Assembly (NCBI GenBank): GCA_963850415.1
Contig: CAWKLE010000003.1
Location: forward strand, 1,178,001 to 1,242,000
Source: VAXT01 sp963850415
GTDB taxonomy: Bacteria; Actinomycetota; Thermoleophilia; Gaiellales; Gaiellaceae
Length of the DNA: 64,000 bases
Direction: 5' to 3'
The notes beneath the pieces were generated by a model, which saw only the letters and a list, made by a program, of their open reading frames with translations, was not told where the DNA came from and searched no databases. This document shows, piece by piece, positions 34,501-41,177 of the stretch (position 1 is the first letter of the stretch; every line of letters starts with the position of its first letter). The translations under genes were made by a program, and so were the position numbers.

Positions 34501-35117
34501 GCGATGTGCTGTTCGGCGAGGACGAGCGGCGAACGTTCCTCGAGTACATCGCCTCGGAGGCGCAGCGGCTGACGGCGATCGTCGACCAGTTGCTGAGCGT
34601 CGCGCGGCTCGAGGCCGGCGACATGCAGGTCGAGCTCGTGCCGACGGATCTGCGCGACGTCGTCTCCGACGCGGTCGCGAGCATCCGGGACGGCGCCGCC
34701 GTCAACGGGCACCGCTTCGTGCTCGAGCTGCCCGAGGAGCCGCTGGCAGCCTCCGCCGACCGCGAGAAGCTCGGCCAGATCCTCAGGAACCTGCTCGACA
34801 ACGCCGTCAAGTTCTCGCCGGGCGGCGGAACGGTCACCGTCGAGGCGTATCGCCGGGCGGGCCGCGTCGAGGTCCGGGTCGTCGACCAGGGCGAAGGCAT
34901 CCCCGAGGCCGAGCGCGAGCACATCTTCTCGAAGTTCCATCGCGCGGACAGCACGGGCGGCTACAGCGGGGCCGGGCTCGGGCTCTTCATCGCGCGCGGC
35001 CTCGTCCTGGCCATGGGCGGGCGCATGTGGGTCGACTCTGCCGAGGGCGGAGGATCGAGCTTCGCGTTCGAGCTGCCGCTCGCCGAGGCGACTGCGCAAG
35101 GCGAGAGCGGGGTATAG
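31512..35117 (+). CDS. multi-GAF, PAS sensor histidine kinase
   Basis: About 1201 residues, soluble, with no TM segment seen. At least five consecutive GAF-like domains fill residues 30-850 (each with an ILxxLxxxxAAxxxLxL-type helix such as RILIETCLSLLAVDMAAVALV and RLVDEVTKLLDADAADCYLFD), followed by a PAS domain (about 860-960, SNVADGIVAVDREGKVVLW), HisKA with H978 in STVSHQLRAPLTSI, and HATPase_c (NLLDNAVKFSPGG, DQGEGI, GAGLGLFIA). It likely integrates several small ligands, redox or light cues in the cytoplasm. The receiver 7 bp downstream is its probable partner. The ATG start is uncertain; a GTG 60 bp upstream is possible. Confidence 0.9.
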   Translation: MLFRRNRRADGRTSPAALDNEPEPHSDSGRLTAIASLSSALVRAKDKQAVARILIETCLSLLAVDMAAVALVSEDMKRAQGLLAVGAEGELDWWTSVAVDFDSEPSGIASAVFAGGPVVVYDIASSQQVNRGLAERSGARSAVFVPLASEERVPAVLVLATIEAPRAFTGDELSLIQALAAEAALAFDRVHSAEALADALQRERLIASIGRKVRSELDLDDVLRVAVESTGSATAVSRCFLRLGEPSNPMPIAAEWTAPGFTPIGDVADHLAVSNLAARDRRTVAVGDIREEPALDDAALGGTETLQELDSRAVLATPVLVFDRMIGIFGLHRSEPGAWSEAEIALAEAVARELGIAIHAAQLLHENAQRLEQQTALLKAAQVVTSELRLETVLQRLVDEVTKLLDADAADCYLFDADKSLLRCAAVHGLASELVDFELLAERSVDARFAEPVPHPAYRGFASAISASMTWSGERRGVLGVATRDPERRFGELEKSLLETFAGLASLAVRNAASYEQSVRQARVQRGFYGIASALSEHLSQSATLDAVAEAANEALGGSFTAVLMPEARGLRLAASYGVPDELAATLRDEVPESASVLVTAASERRLLSASSLDDDDRFGPEWRRLAGVRSLLAIPVDPPRREEGGLVVVFFAEQRTFTDDDLELGRRLAGAARAGLERSELYEGERTARALSQQLARLGSLLATELEPAAILEEVADQAPALLGADACAIQLVEGDELVVSAVGGGTAPPVAGSRSPSTARPAGDVVQTRAPVVYADVEGDARLVADDPILAAGHAAYLGVPLVGIEQGLQGVLAVYSQRTRVWREEEVEALAALAGNASAVLSNAELYQRVALERERSYAILSNVADGIVAVDREGKVVLWNESAETITGVPAEAALGRNPVEVLQRELASESESTAGERLLSIQRGGDEVWLSLTEAVMHDPVGSVSGRIFAFRNVSSERIVEEMKSTFVSTVSHQLRAPLTSIYGFAETLLRRDVLFGEDERRTFLEYIASEAQRLTAIVDQLLSVARLEAGDMQVELVPTDLRDVVSDAVASIRDGAAVNGHRFVLELPEEPLAASADREKLGQILRNLLDNAVKFSPGGGTVTVEAYRRAGRVEVRVVDQGEGIPEAEREHIFSKFHRADSTGGYSGAGLGLFIARGLVLAMGGRMWVDSAEGGGSSFAFELPLAEATAQGESGV

Positions 35118-35124
35118 GACGGGC

Positions 35125-35565
35125 ATGGCGGCGCGAGTGCTGGTGATCGACGACGAGGGGCCGATCCGGCTCCTCTGCCGCGTCAACCTCGAGGCCGCCG
35201 GAATGGTCGTGCACGAGGCCGGGGACGGTGCGACCGGCGTCGAGATCGCGCGGCGCGAGACGCCGGACGTGATCCTGCTCGACGTGATGATGCCCGGCAC
35301 GGACGGCTGGGAGGTGTTCGGCGCGCTGCTGGAGGAGGAGCGCACGGCGAAGATCCCGGTCGTCTTCCTGACTGCTCGGGCCGAGCTCCGCGATCAGGCG
35401 CGTGGGCTCGAGCTCGGCGGCGTCGACTACGTGACGAAGCCGTTCGACCCGCTGGAGCTCGCACCGCTGATCGACGACCTGCTCGACCGCCTCGAGCGTG
35501 GGACGCTCCAGGAGCGGCGCCGCGAGCGGCTCGCCGCGCTCCGGCAGCTCCTGGTCAACGACTAA
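35125..35565 (+). CDS. single-domain response regulator
   Basis: 146 residues consisting of one receiver domain: VLVIDDEGPIRLLC (acidic pocket), phosphoacceptor D53 in VILLDVMMPGTDGWE, T in FLTARAE and K in YVTKPFDPLEL. A charged helix follows, and no DNA-binding output domain is present. It must therefore act through protein contact, or in a phosphorelay. It follows the histidine kinase by 7 bp. Confidence 0.9.
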   Translation: MAARVLVIDDEGPIRLLCRVNLEAAGMVVHEAGDGATGVEIARRETPDVILLDVMMPGTDGWEVFGALLEEERTAKIPVVFLTARAELRDQARGLELGGVDYVTKPFDPLELAPLIDDLLDRLERGTLQERRRERLAALRQLLVND

Positions 35566-35570
35566 GTGAT

Positions 35571-36068
35571 CTAGCGGCCCGAGAAGTCGGCGGTGACGAG
35601 CCGGGTCGAATGCCCGGCCTCCCCGACGCCGATGCGTCGGAAGCCTCGGTCGAGCAGGTTCTCGCGGTGCGGCGGGCTGTTGATCCACATGCGCACGACG
35701 GTGGCAGGCGTCAGCGGCCTCGAGCCGGCGGCGATGTTCTCCCCGACGTAGGGCGCCCGCACGCCGAACCGGCGGAGCCTCGTCACGAACGCGCCGTGGT
35801 CGAAGTAGCCCCGACGGGCCATGTCGGCCGAGTGCGATTGCGCCGCGCGGCTGAGGGCGGGACCGACGAGTAGCGCCGACACGCCGTTCTGCGCGCGGAA
35901 CGAGTTGATCAGGCGGACCACGGCGAGCTCCCCGGGACCGAGCGCCGCACCGCTCGTGAGCGATTTGGACGTGGCGACAGAGTCGGCGTCTGCCCGGGCC
36001 CCGACGCTGAGCGCGACCACCCCGAGCACGAGCACCATGACGCTGAGAATGCGGCAGTTCCCAGACAT
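35571..36068 (-). CDS. CAP/SCP-domain secreted protein
   Basis: 165 residues with a signal peptide (CRILSVMVLVLGVVALSVGARA) and a CAP (SCP/TAPS, YkwD-like) domain: VRLINSFRAQNGVSALLV, SRAAQSHSADMARRGYFDHGAF, YVGENIAAGS and WINSPPHRENLLDRGFRRIGVGE. Function of bacterial CAP proteins is not well defined. A second CAP protein is encoded at 42296. The convergent receiver gene ends 5 bp away. Confidence 0.88.
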   Translation of the reverse strand: MSGNCRILSVMVLVLGVVALSVGARADADSVATSKSLTSGAALGPGELAVVRLINSFRAQNGVSALLVGPALSRAAQSHSADMARRGYFDHGAFVTRLRRFGVRAPYVGENIAAGSRPLTPATVVRMWINSPPHRENLLDRGFRRIGVGEAGHSTRLVTADFSGR

Positions 36069-36114
36069 CAGAAGGTCGCGCGAGATTAATGGGTGAAGAT
36101 GACATCGTCCACAT

Positions 36115-36126
36115 TTGCAACTGCAA
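36115..36126. promoter_or_regulatory. possible operator upstream of the CAP gene
   Basis: TTGCA-AC-TGCAA is a perfect inverted repeat in an AT-rich stretch 47 bp upstream of the CAP start. Confidence 0.3.
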
Positions 36127-36146
36127 TTTTCAATAGTTTCCGCGAG

Positions 36147-36179
36147 TTACGGACCGATTTACGGCACGGAAATTTACGG
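36147..36179. repeat. three TTACGG repeats
   Basis: TTACGG occurs at 36147, 36159 and 36174 (12 and 15 bp apart) in the low-GC gap between the CAP and EamA genes. These could be iterated binding sites. Confidence 0.3.
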
Positions 36180-37127
36180 TCAGCGCGCCGTTTGGGCGAG
36201 CAAGATGCCCGCGAGGACGATCGCACCGCCCACGAGCTGCACCCCCGTGAGCGACTCCCCGAGTAGCGCATAGGCGACGAGTGCGCCCGCAACCGGCTCG
36301 AACATCGCGGTCACGCCGGCCCGGGTCGCCGAGAGGTGGCGAAGCGCTCCGAGTAGCAGGAGGAAGGGTACGATCGTGCCGACGAGGACGACGCCGATCA
36401 GGAGCGCCCAGACCGGTAGCGTGGTTGAGAAGACGGCGCCGTCGAGGCTGACCCGGTCGTCCAGATACTCCGTCGGGAACGACCACCACGGTTGAACGAC
36501 GGCCCAGAAGAGGGCTGCGAAAGTGAAGCCCAGCGCGAGCAGCGAGACCGGATCGCGTCGGGTGACGGCGTTTTCCGCCAGGAGGATGTAGAGGGCGAAC
36601 GCGACTGCCGACCCCAGCGCCGCCAGGACTCCGAGCCCGTCGAGTGCGACGCCGCTCCAGAGGTCGACGACGAACGAGAGCCCGCCGAGCGCAAGGATCA
36701 GCGCCGCCCAGACCCGTCGCCTGACCGGCTCCTTGAGGACGAGCCGCGCCCAGAGCGCGATCAGCACGGGCGCGACGTACTGGATGAGCAGGGCGACTCC
36801 GATTTCGAGCCGGTGGATCGCCACGAAGTAGAGGAGCTGAACGAAGGCGAGGCCGGCGACGCCGAACAGGAGGAGGAACGGGAGCTCTCCGCGCCTGATC
36901 CGAAGGCTCCGCGGACGCGCGATCGCGAGCGCTCCGACGAGGACCAGCGCCGCTCCGGTCGAGCGCACCTCGGTCAGGCGCAGGGACGAGAGCCCGGAGC
37001 TGAGGGCCGCCTTTGCGAACGATCCGTTGATGCCCCAGAGCGCCGTGGCGGCGAGCACCATCGCGTAGCCGACCACCGGCCGGCGGACATGTGGCTGCGG
37101 GTCCGCGGCGACGTTCGGCTCGGACAC
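36180..37127 (-). CDS. EamA-family (DMT superfamily) transporter
   Basis: 315 residues, ten hydrophobic helices in two five-helix EamA repeats: GYAMVLAATALWGINGSFAKAAL, LLIQYVAPVLIALWARLVLKEPVRRRVW in the first half and TMFEPVAGALVAYALLGESLTGVQLVGGAI in the second. It is an inner-membrane metabolite exporter of unknown substrate. The start is GTG; TAGGTT lies 6 nt upstream. tRNA-Pro is divergent just upstream. Confidence 0.9.
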   Translation of the reverse strand: MSEPNVAADPQPHVRRPVVGYAMVLAATALWGINGSFAKAALSSGLSSLRLTEVRSTGAALVLVGALAIARPRSLRIRRGELPFLLLFGVAGLAFVQLLYFVAIHRLEIGVALLIQYVAPVLIALWARLVLKEPVRRRVWAALILALGGLSFVVDLWSGVALDGLGVLAALGSAVAFALYILLAENAVTRRDPVSLLALGFTFAALFWAVVQPWWSFPTEYLDDRVSLDGAVFSTTLPVWALLIGVVLVGTIVPFLLLLGALRHLSATRAGVTAMFEPVAGALVAYALLGESLTGVQLVGGAIVLAGILLAQTAR

Positions 37128-37133
37128 TCCGCG

Positions 37134-37139
37134 AACCTA
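37134..37139 (-). promoter_or_regulatory. -10-like hexamer of the EamA gene
   Basis: TAGGTT on the minus strand, 6 nt before the GTG start. Confidence 0.4.
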
Positions 37140-37161
37140 TCCGACTACACTTCGGAGCCTT

Positions 37162-37236
37162 CGGGGTGTAGCTCAGCCTGGTTAGAGTGCCTGCTTTGGG
37201 AGCAGGAAGTCGCCGGTTCGAATCCGGCCACCCCGA
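37162..37236 (+). tRNA. tRNA-Pro (anticodon TGG)
   Basis: Complete cloverleaf of 75 nt: acceptor CGGGGTG/CACCCCG, anticodon loop TTTGGGA with TGG, and a GTTCGAATC T-loop. No CCA is encoded. A structured repeat begins almost directly after the 3' end. Confidence 0.97.
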
Positions 37237-37237
37237 C

Positions 37238-37370
37238 CTCTCGCTTCCCTGGCCGGCCTGGACGCTTCGCGTCCGGCCTCGCGCCGCTGACCGCCCTCCT
37301 GCGAGCGGCCCGTGTGACTAACACTGTTCCGCTCGCATACGAGCGGTCAGCGACGCGCCAGGAAACCGAG
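37238..37370 (+). repeat. structured element R1, copy A
   Basis: A 133-bp element directly after tRNA-Pro. It contains hairpin H1 (GGACGC-TTC-GCGTCC, extended by GGCC arms), then a long stem-loop: P1 CGCTGACCGC/GCGGTCAGCG, P2 TGCGAGCGG/CCGCTCGCA, P3 GTGT/ACAC, and the tail CGCGCCAGGAAACCGAG. Copies B (42944-43073) and C (51433-51580) keep the same layout. P2, P3 and H1 sequences differ but stay paired, i.e. compensatory changes. Confidence 0.8.
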
Positions 37371-37375
37371 AGCGC

Positions 37376-38695
37376 CTACTTGGGCGCGACGACTGCCTGC
37401 GTCGGCTTCGGGACCGGCTTTGCCGGTGGGTTCGCATCGACGAGGACTGCGACGACGAGGAGGATCGCGATCGCGACCGCGCTCTCGCCTCGCAGACTGC
37501 GCGCTACGGCTCGCGAGCTGACTCCTCGGCCACGCTCCAGGGCCGGCGCTACGACGAAATGATGCAGCGCGCCCCACGACAACGCGAGCACGACGAGCGA
37601 GCTCTTGATCAGCAGCACTTGCCCGTAACGGACTTGCCAGAGATCCGCGACCTTGGGCAGCCGGTCATACGCGAGGTAGGCGCCCGCTATGACCATCGCT
37701 CCGACGAGCACGGCCGCCAGCTGCGAGAAGCGATGGAACGCGTCTCGCCGTAGCCCCGGCGCTGTCGGCCACACGACGAACGCGAGCATGACGAGCCCGC
37801 CGACCCAGAAGCACGCGGCGACGAGGTGCACGTAGTCGGCGAGCTCCGACTTCCACGTCGATCCGACGTCGACGGCCGAGTGCCCCGACAGCGACAGGCC
37901 GGAGCAGAGCACGAGCCCGAGGAAGAACGCGGGCCAGAGCAGGATCGTCCGGTCGGTGAGCCAGGCCAGGAAGAGGAACGCGGCGACCAGGGCAAACCCG
38001 AGCGTCATCGCGATGAACGCCGTCCCGAACCGGGTCCCGCGCGCGAGCGGTGAGAGGTCGCCGTAGACCAGTCGGTCGAGCGGAAGCTGGAACGCGTCGG
38101 CAGCCCGGAGAATGAATCCGAGGATCCCGAGCTCGATGCTGCCCACCACTCCGGCCCCGACGATCCAGTAGAAGCGCCGCTCGAATGCCGGCGTGACGGT
38201 GCGACCACGCAGGACGAGCAGCCGGAACGCGAGCCCACCCACGAGCAGCGCCAACCCCAGGAAGTACCCCCACTTGGCGACGTACTCGAACTTCGTCGGC
38301 CCGCCGGCGCCGTACGCCTCGGTCGGCGGCGGCGGCTTGACGCGAACCCCGAAGGTGTAGACGCCCGAGATCACGTGGCCCTCGTTGGACGTGATGTGCC
38401 AGCGCACGGTGTACGCGCCTCTGGGCAGCTTGCGCAGAGGGACGACCACCTTGCGGCCGCTGTCCGTCGTGTGCGCGGGGCCGGCCGTGACGTTCTTCCC
38501 GTTCGCGCTCCGGACGTCGATCGAGTTCGCGAACGCGTCGACGGCCTGGTCGAACTGGAGCGACACCGTTCGGGGAGCAGCGGCGAGTCGGGCGCCGTAG
38601 GTCGGCACCCGCTCCAGCAGGACTGCGTGAGCGAGCGCGGAGGTCGGCAGCGCGAGCGCGGCGAGGACCGCCGCCGCTAGCGCCTTCGCTCTCAT
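37376..38695 (-). CDS. CopC-CopD fusion, copper resistance/uptake protein
   Basis: About 439 residues. Signal peptide (ALPTSALAHA), then a CopC domain beginning at the histidine H-A-V-L after cleavage (copper ligand) and running through QFDQAVDAFANSID, RWHITSNEGHVISGVYTFGV. A CopD membrane domain with about eight TM helices follows (from WGYFLGLALLVGGLAFRLL). CopC binds periplasmic copper, and CopD moves it across the membrane. It overlaps the next upstream gene by 4 bp and belongs to the copper/oxidase operon. Confidence 0.9.
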   Translation of the reverse strand: MRAKALAAAVLAALALPTSALAHAVLLERVPTYGARLAAAPRTVSLQFDQAVDAFANSIDVRSANGKNVTAGPAHTTDSGRKVVVPLRKLPRGAYTVRWHITSNEGHVISGVYTFGVRVKPPPPTEAYGAGGPTKFEYVAKWGYFLGLALLVGGLAFRLLVLRGRTVTPAFERRFYWIVGAGVVGSIELGILGFILRAADAFQLPLDRLVYGDLSPLARGTRFGTAFIAMTLGFALVAAFLFLAWLTDRTILLWPAFFLGLVLCSGLSLSGHSAVDVGSTWKSELADYVHLVAACFWVGGLVMLAFVVWPTAPGLRRDAFHRFSQLAAVLVGAMVIAGAYLAYDRLPKVADLWQVRYGQVLLIKSSLVVLALSWGALHHFVVAPALERGRGVSSRAVARSLRGESAVAIAILLVVAVLVDANPPAKPVPKPTQAVVAPK

Positions 38696-39270
38696 CGCCC
38701 GCCGGCGAGCGGAGACAGGTGGCCGAAGATGGGCGCGACGTTCCGATCGCAGAAGAGGAGCGCGGCCGTGGCGATCATGATCATGGCGAACCCCGCGTTG
38801 AAGACCGGGGAGCGGGGATGCGCCGCACGGCCGAGTGTGATCACCGCGCCGACGAGCATCGTCCACCCGAGCGCGTGGTGCAGGAATGCCGCGCGCGAGA
38901 AGAGCCACGGGTTCTGCTCGTGGATCAGGAAGGCGAAGCCGGAGACGAGGAGTGCGAGCGGCAGCGTCAGCTCCCACAGCGGACTTCGCAGCTTCCCCCG
39001 CACGAGCCCGAGCTGGGCGCCGCCCACCAGCATCATCACCTGCGCCCACGCGCTGTGCGCGAGCATGTGGATGGCCGAGCTCGTGTAGAAGACCATCACG
39101 GGCCACATCAGGACGCCCATCAAAAACGCGATGCCGGGCCAGAGGTACGCCCGCCACGCGCGTCGCCGCCACACCTCGCGCCCGATGATCGCCTCAGCGA
39201 GCAGGCAGAGGCCGAGGAAGAGAAAGCCGATACCGAACATCCAATGGACGACCTCGGCCGGCGGTTCCAT
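38692..39270 (-). CDS. polytopic membrane protein of the copper/oxidase operon
   Basis: 192 residues with about five to six TM helices and several histidines facing one side (EVVHWMFGIGFLF, SSAIHMLAHSAWAQVMMLVGG, LHHALGWTMLVGAVITLG), as in heme- or copper-binding membrane proteins. No specific family is recognised; the histidine pattern resembles cytochrome-b-like or CopD-like proteins. It directly abuts the 94-residue gene and overlaps copC-copD by ATGA. Confidence 0.75.
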   Translation of the reverse strand: MEPPAEVVHWMFGIGFLFLGLCLLAEAIIGREVWRRRAWRAYLWPGIAFLMGVLMWPVMVFYTSSAIHMLAHSAWAQVMMLVGGAQLGLVRGKLRSPLWELTLPLALLVSGFAFLIHEQNPWLFSRAAFLHHALGWTMLVGAVITLGRAAHPRSPVFNAGFAMIMIATAALLFCDRNVAPIFGHLSPLAGGR

Positions 39271-39555
39271 CTACGTCGTCCTCTCCTCCACTTCTTCCAG
39301 GTCGGACAGCAAGCCCGGGACGACCCAGAAGTGGAACAGTGCGCCGACGAGCATGACGAGCAGCGGCGGCTGGACGACGAGGTACCAGAAGCTGTGCTTG
39401 TCGGGGTCGAGCAGCGTGATGCGGTACGGCTGGGCGAGCGCCCAGACGAGCCCGGCGAGCGCGGTCAGCGGGCCCAGCGCAGAGACCGCAGTGTTCCGCC
39501 AAGAGTGCCTGGTCCTGGCCCGTGCACCTTGACGGACGAGCTCAGCGTCCATCAC
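39271..39555 (-). CDS. small two-TM membrane protein
   Basis: 94 residues with two hydrophobic helices (AVSALGPLTALAGLVWAL and YLVVQPPLLVMLVGALFHFW) separated by a polar PDKHSF loop, resembling cytochrome c oxidase subunit-like small proteins. It overlaps the ctaG-like gene by 14 bp and abuts the next gene, so it belongs to this operon. Function unknown. Confidence 0.65.
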   Translation of the reverse strand: MMDAELVRQGARARTRHSWRNTAVSALGPLTALAGLVWALAQPYRITLLDPDKHSFWYLVVQPPLLVMLVGALFHFWVVPGLLSDLEEVEERTT

Positions 39556-40327
39556 TCATCTCCCGCGGTGATTGTACGGACGGGGGCGTGCCGAGCGTAC
39601 GGAAGGTGTCGACGCGGGCCTCGCCGGAGAGGAAGCGCAGGAAGTACCACGTTCCGACGGCGAAGAGGACGGCCGCCTGCTCGAGCGCCATCGCGCCGCC
39701 GCCGATCTGCTGGTCGGTGAGCGGCGAGAGCCCCCACAGCCGGGGCGCCTGCACGTAGTAGTCGTAGACCGCCCGCGGGATCAGCGCGAGCAGCAGCCCG
39801 AGCGGGCTCGCGACGACGAACGCCGCGAAGACGTACATCGCCCGGGCTCCGGCAGTGAGCCGATGGGGCTCGTCGCGCAGCACGGGCCACCAGAAGAGGC
39901 AGCCGGTGAGGAAGTACGAGAGGTGCTCGACGTGCAGCAGCGAGCCCTGGTGCCGAAGGGCCGCGTCGTACACGGCGGGGATGTGCCAGACGAAGTACGT
40001 CCCGGCCCAGAGCGGGAGGGCGACCACGGGGTGGGTGAGCAGCCGCGGCCCGCGGAGCGCAGCCGGCAGGCCGATCACGCAGAGCGCCGGAGCCCACTCG
40101 GCGAGGACGACGTTCTGGAGCAAGTGGATCGACAGCAGATAGTGGAGCGCGATCGGGTGCAGCGGCGTGACGAAGACCGCGAGGATCAGGCCGAGCCCGG
40201 CTACGAAGCAGGTGATTCGCCAGTGCTCCGTCCGGTGGCGCCGGACGAGGAACGCGTAGCCGACGGCGAGCGCCGGGACGAAGAGAAGCGCCTCGAAGTC
40301 GAGCGGCCAGGCGTAGGGATCGTGCAC
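39542..40327 (-). CDS. ctaG: cytochrome c oxidase assembly factor, CtaG family
   Basis: 261 residues of the caa3-CtaG family: seven TM helices, with characteristic histidines in LAVFVTPLHPIALHYLLSIHLLQNVVLAEW, YFVWHIPAVYDAALRHQGSLLHVEHLSYFLTGCLFWWP and EQAAVLFAVGTWYFLRFL. It helps insert copper into the oxidase subunit, fitting with CopC-CopD downstream in the same operon. The start is GTG at 40327, 29 bp from the divergent tRNA-Gly. Confidence 0.9.
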   Translation of the reverse strand: MHDPYAWPLDFEALLFVPALAVGYAFLVRRHRTEHWRITCFVAGLGLILAVFVTPLHPIALHYLLSIHLLQNVVLAEWAPALCVIGLPAALRGPRLLTHPVVALPLWAGTYFVWHIPAVYDAALRHQGSLLHVEHLSYFLTGCLFWWPVLRDEPHRLTAGARAMYVFAAFVVASPLGLLLALIPRAVYDYYVQAPRLWGLSPLTDQQIGGGAMALEQAAVLFAVGTWYFLRFLSGEARVDTFRTLGTPPSVQSPREMSDGR

Positions 40328-40355
40328 GGAAGTGGACGCTACGCTATGGGCCTCC

Positions 40356-40426
40356 GCGTCCGTGGTGTAGTGGTAACACGAGAGCCTTCCAAGCTCTAGT
40401 CACCGGTTCGAGTCCGGTCGGACGCT
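40356..40426 (+). tRNA. tRNA-Gly (anticodon TCC)
   Basis: 71-nt cloverleaf with acceptor GCGTCCG/CGGACGC, anticodon loop CTTCCAA and a GGTTCGAGTCC T-arm. The short D-loop is usual for tRNA-Gly. Discriminator base T. Confidence 0.96.
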
Positions 40427-40459
40427 TCATCCGACGCCGCCTGTACGCTGTTGTCTGTT

Positions 40460-41137
40460 GTGAAAACAGTCGAGAGAGAGCAGGCGAGAAAGCTTCGCCG
40501 CGAAGAGGGTCGTTCGGTGAAGGAGCTGGCCGCGTTGCTTCGCGTCTCTCGCTCGACGATCAGTGTGTGGGTGCGCGATATCGACCTGACGGCCAAGCAG
40601 CAGGAGGAGCTTTGTCGACGATCGGGCAGCGGGCGAATCAAGGGCTCGAAGGCGAACGCCGCCCGCGCGCTCGCAAGGCGCCGCGAGGCTCAGGGCAACG
40701 GCCGGGTGGCAGCTCGTCAGGGCGACGTTCTTCACATAGCCGGCTGCATGCTCTATTGGGCGGAAGGATCGCGAAACCGGAACGCGGTCGAGTTCGTCAA
40801 CTCCGACCCGGCGATGGTCGCCTTCTTCCTGCATTTTCTGAGGGCGTGCTTCTCGATTCCAGATGCCAGGATCCGCGTTACTTGCAACCTCTTCGCGGAT
40901 CACGCGGAAAAGCAACGAGAGATCGAGGGCTTCTGGCTCCGCGTGCTCGGCCTGTCACAGACCTGCTTGAGTAAGTCCACAGTCAATCGGTACTCGAAGC
41001 ACAGCAAGAAGAAGCGTCGCAACAAGCTGCCTTACGGAACCTGCCGCCTGAAGATCTCGGACACCCGGGTGGTGCACGAGATCTACGGGGCGATCCAGGA
41101 GTACGGCAGCTTCGACCGCAAGGAATGGCTGATGTAG
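40460..41137 (+). CDS. HTH protein with degenerate LAGLIDADG-like domain
   Basis: About 225 residues. The N-terminus is a helix-turn-helix: REEGRSVKELAALLRVSRSTISVWVRDI. A second domain starts HIAGCMLYWAEGSRNRNAVEFVNSDPAMVAFFLHFLR, whose spacing (AG...W-AEG, then FxNSDPxxVxxFLxxLR) recalls LAGLIDADG homing-endonuclease folds; it ends with YGTCRLKISDT. Similar proteins are common in actinobacteria, usually uncharacterised. It lies directly after tRNA-Gly, with a weak start (GTG at 40460, or TTG 40451) and no SD. Its codon use is less GC-biased than the neighbours. Confidence 0.65.
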   Translation: MKTVEREQARKLRREEGRSVKELAALLRVSRSTISVWVRDIDLTAKQQEELCRRSGSGRIKGSKANAARALARRREAQGNGRVAARQGDVLHIAGCMLYWAEGSRNRNAVEFVNSDPAMVAFFLHFLRACFSIPDARIRVTCNLFADHAEKQREIEGFWLRVLGLSQTCLSKSTVNRYSKHSKKKRRNKLPYGTCRLKISDTRVVHEIYGAIQEYGSFDRKEWLM

Positions 41138-41177
41138 GACATCGAGCCGTCCGACGCCGCCGTGATCCTGCCTTGAC

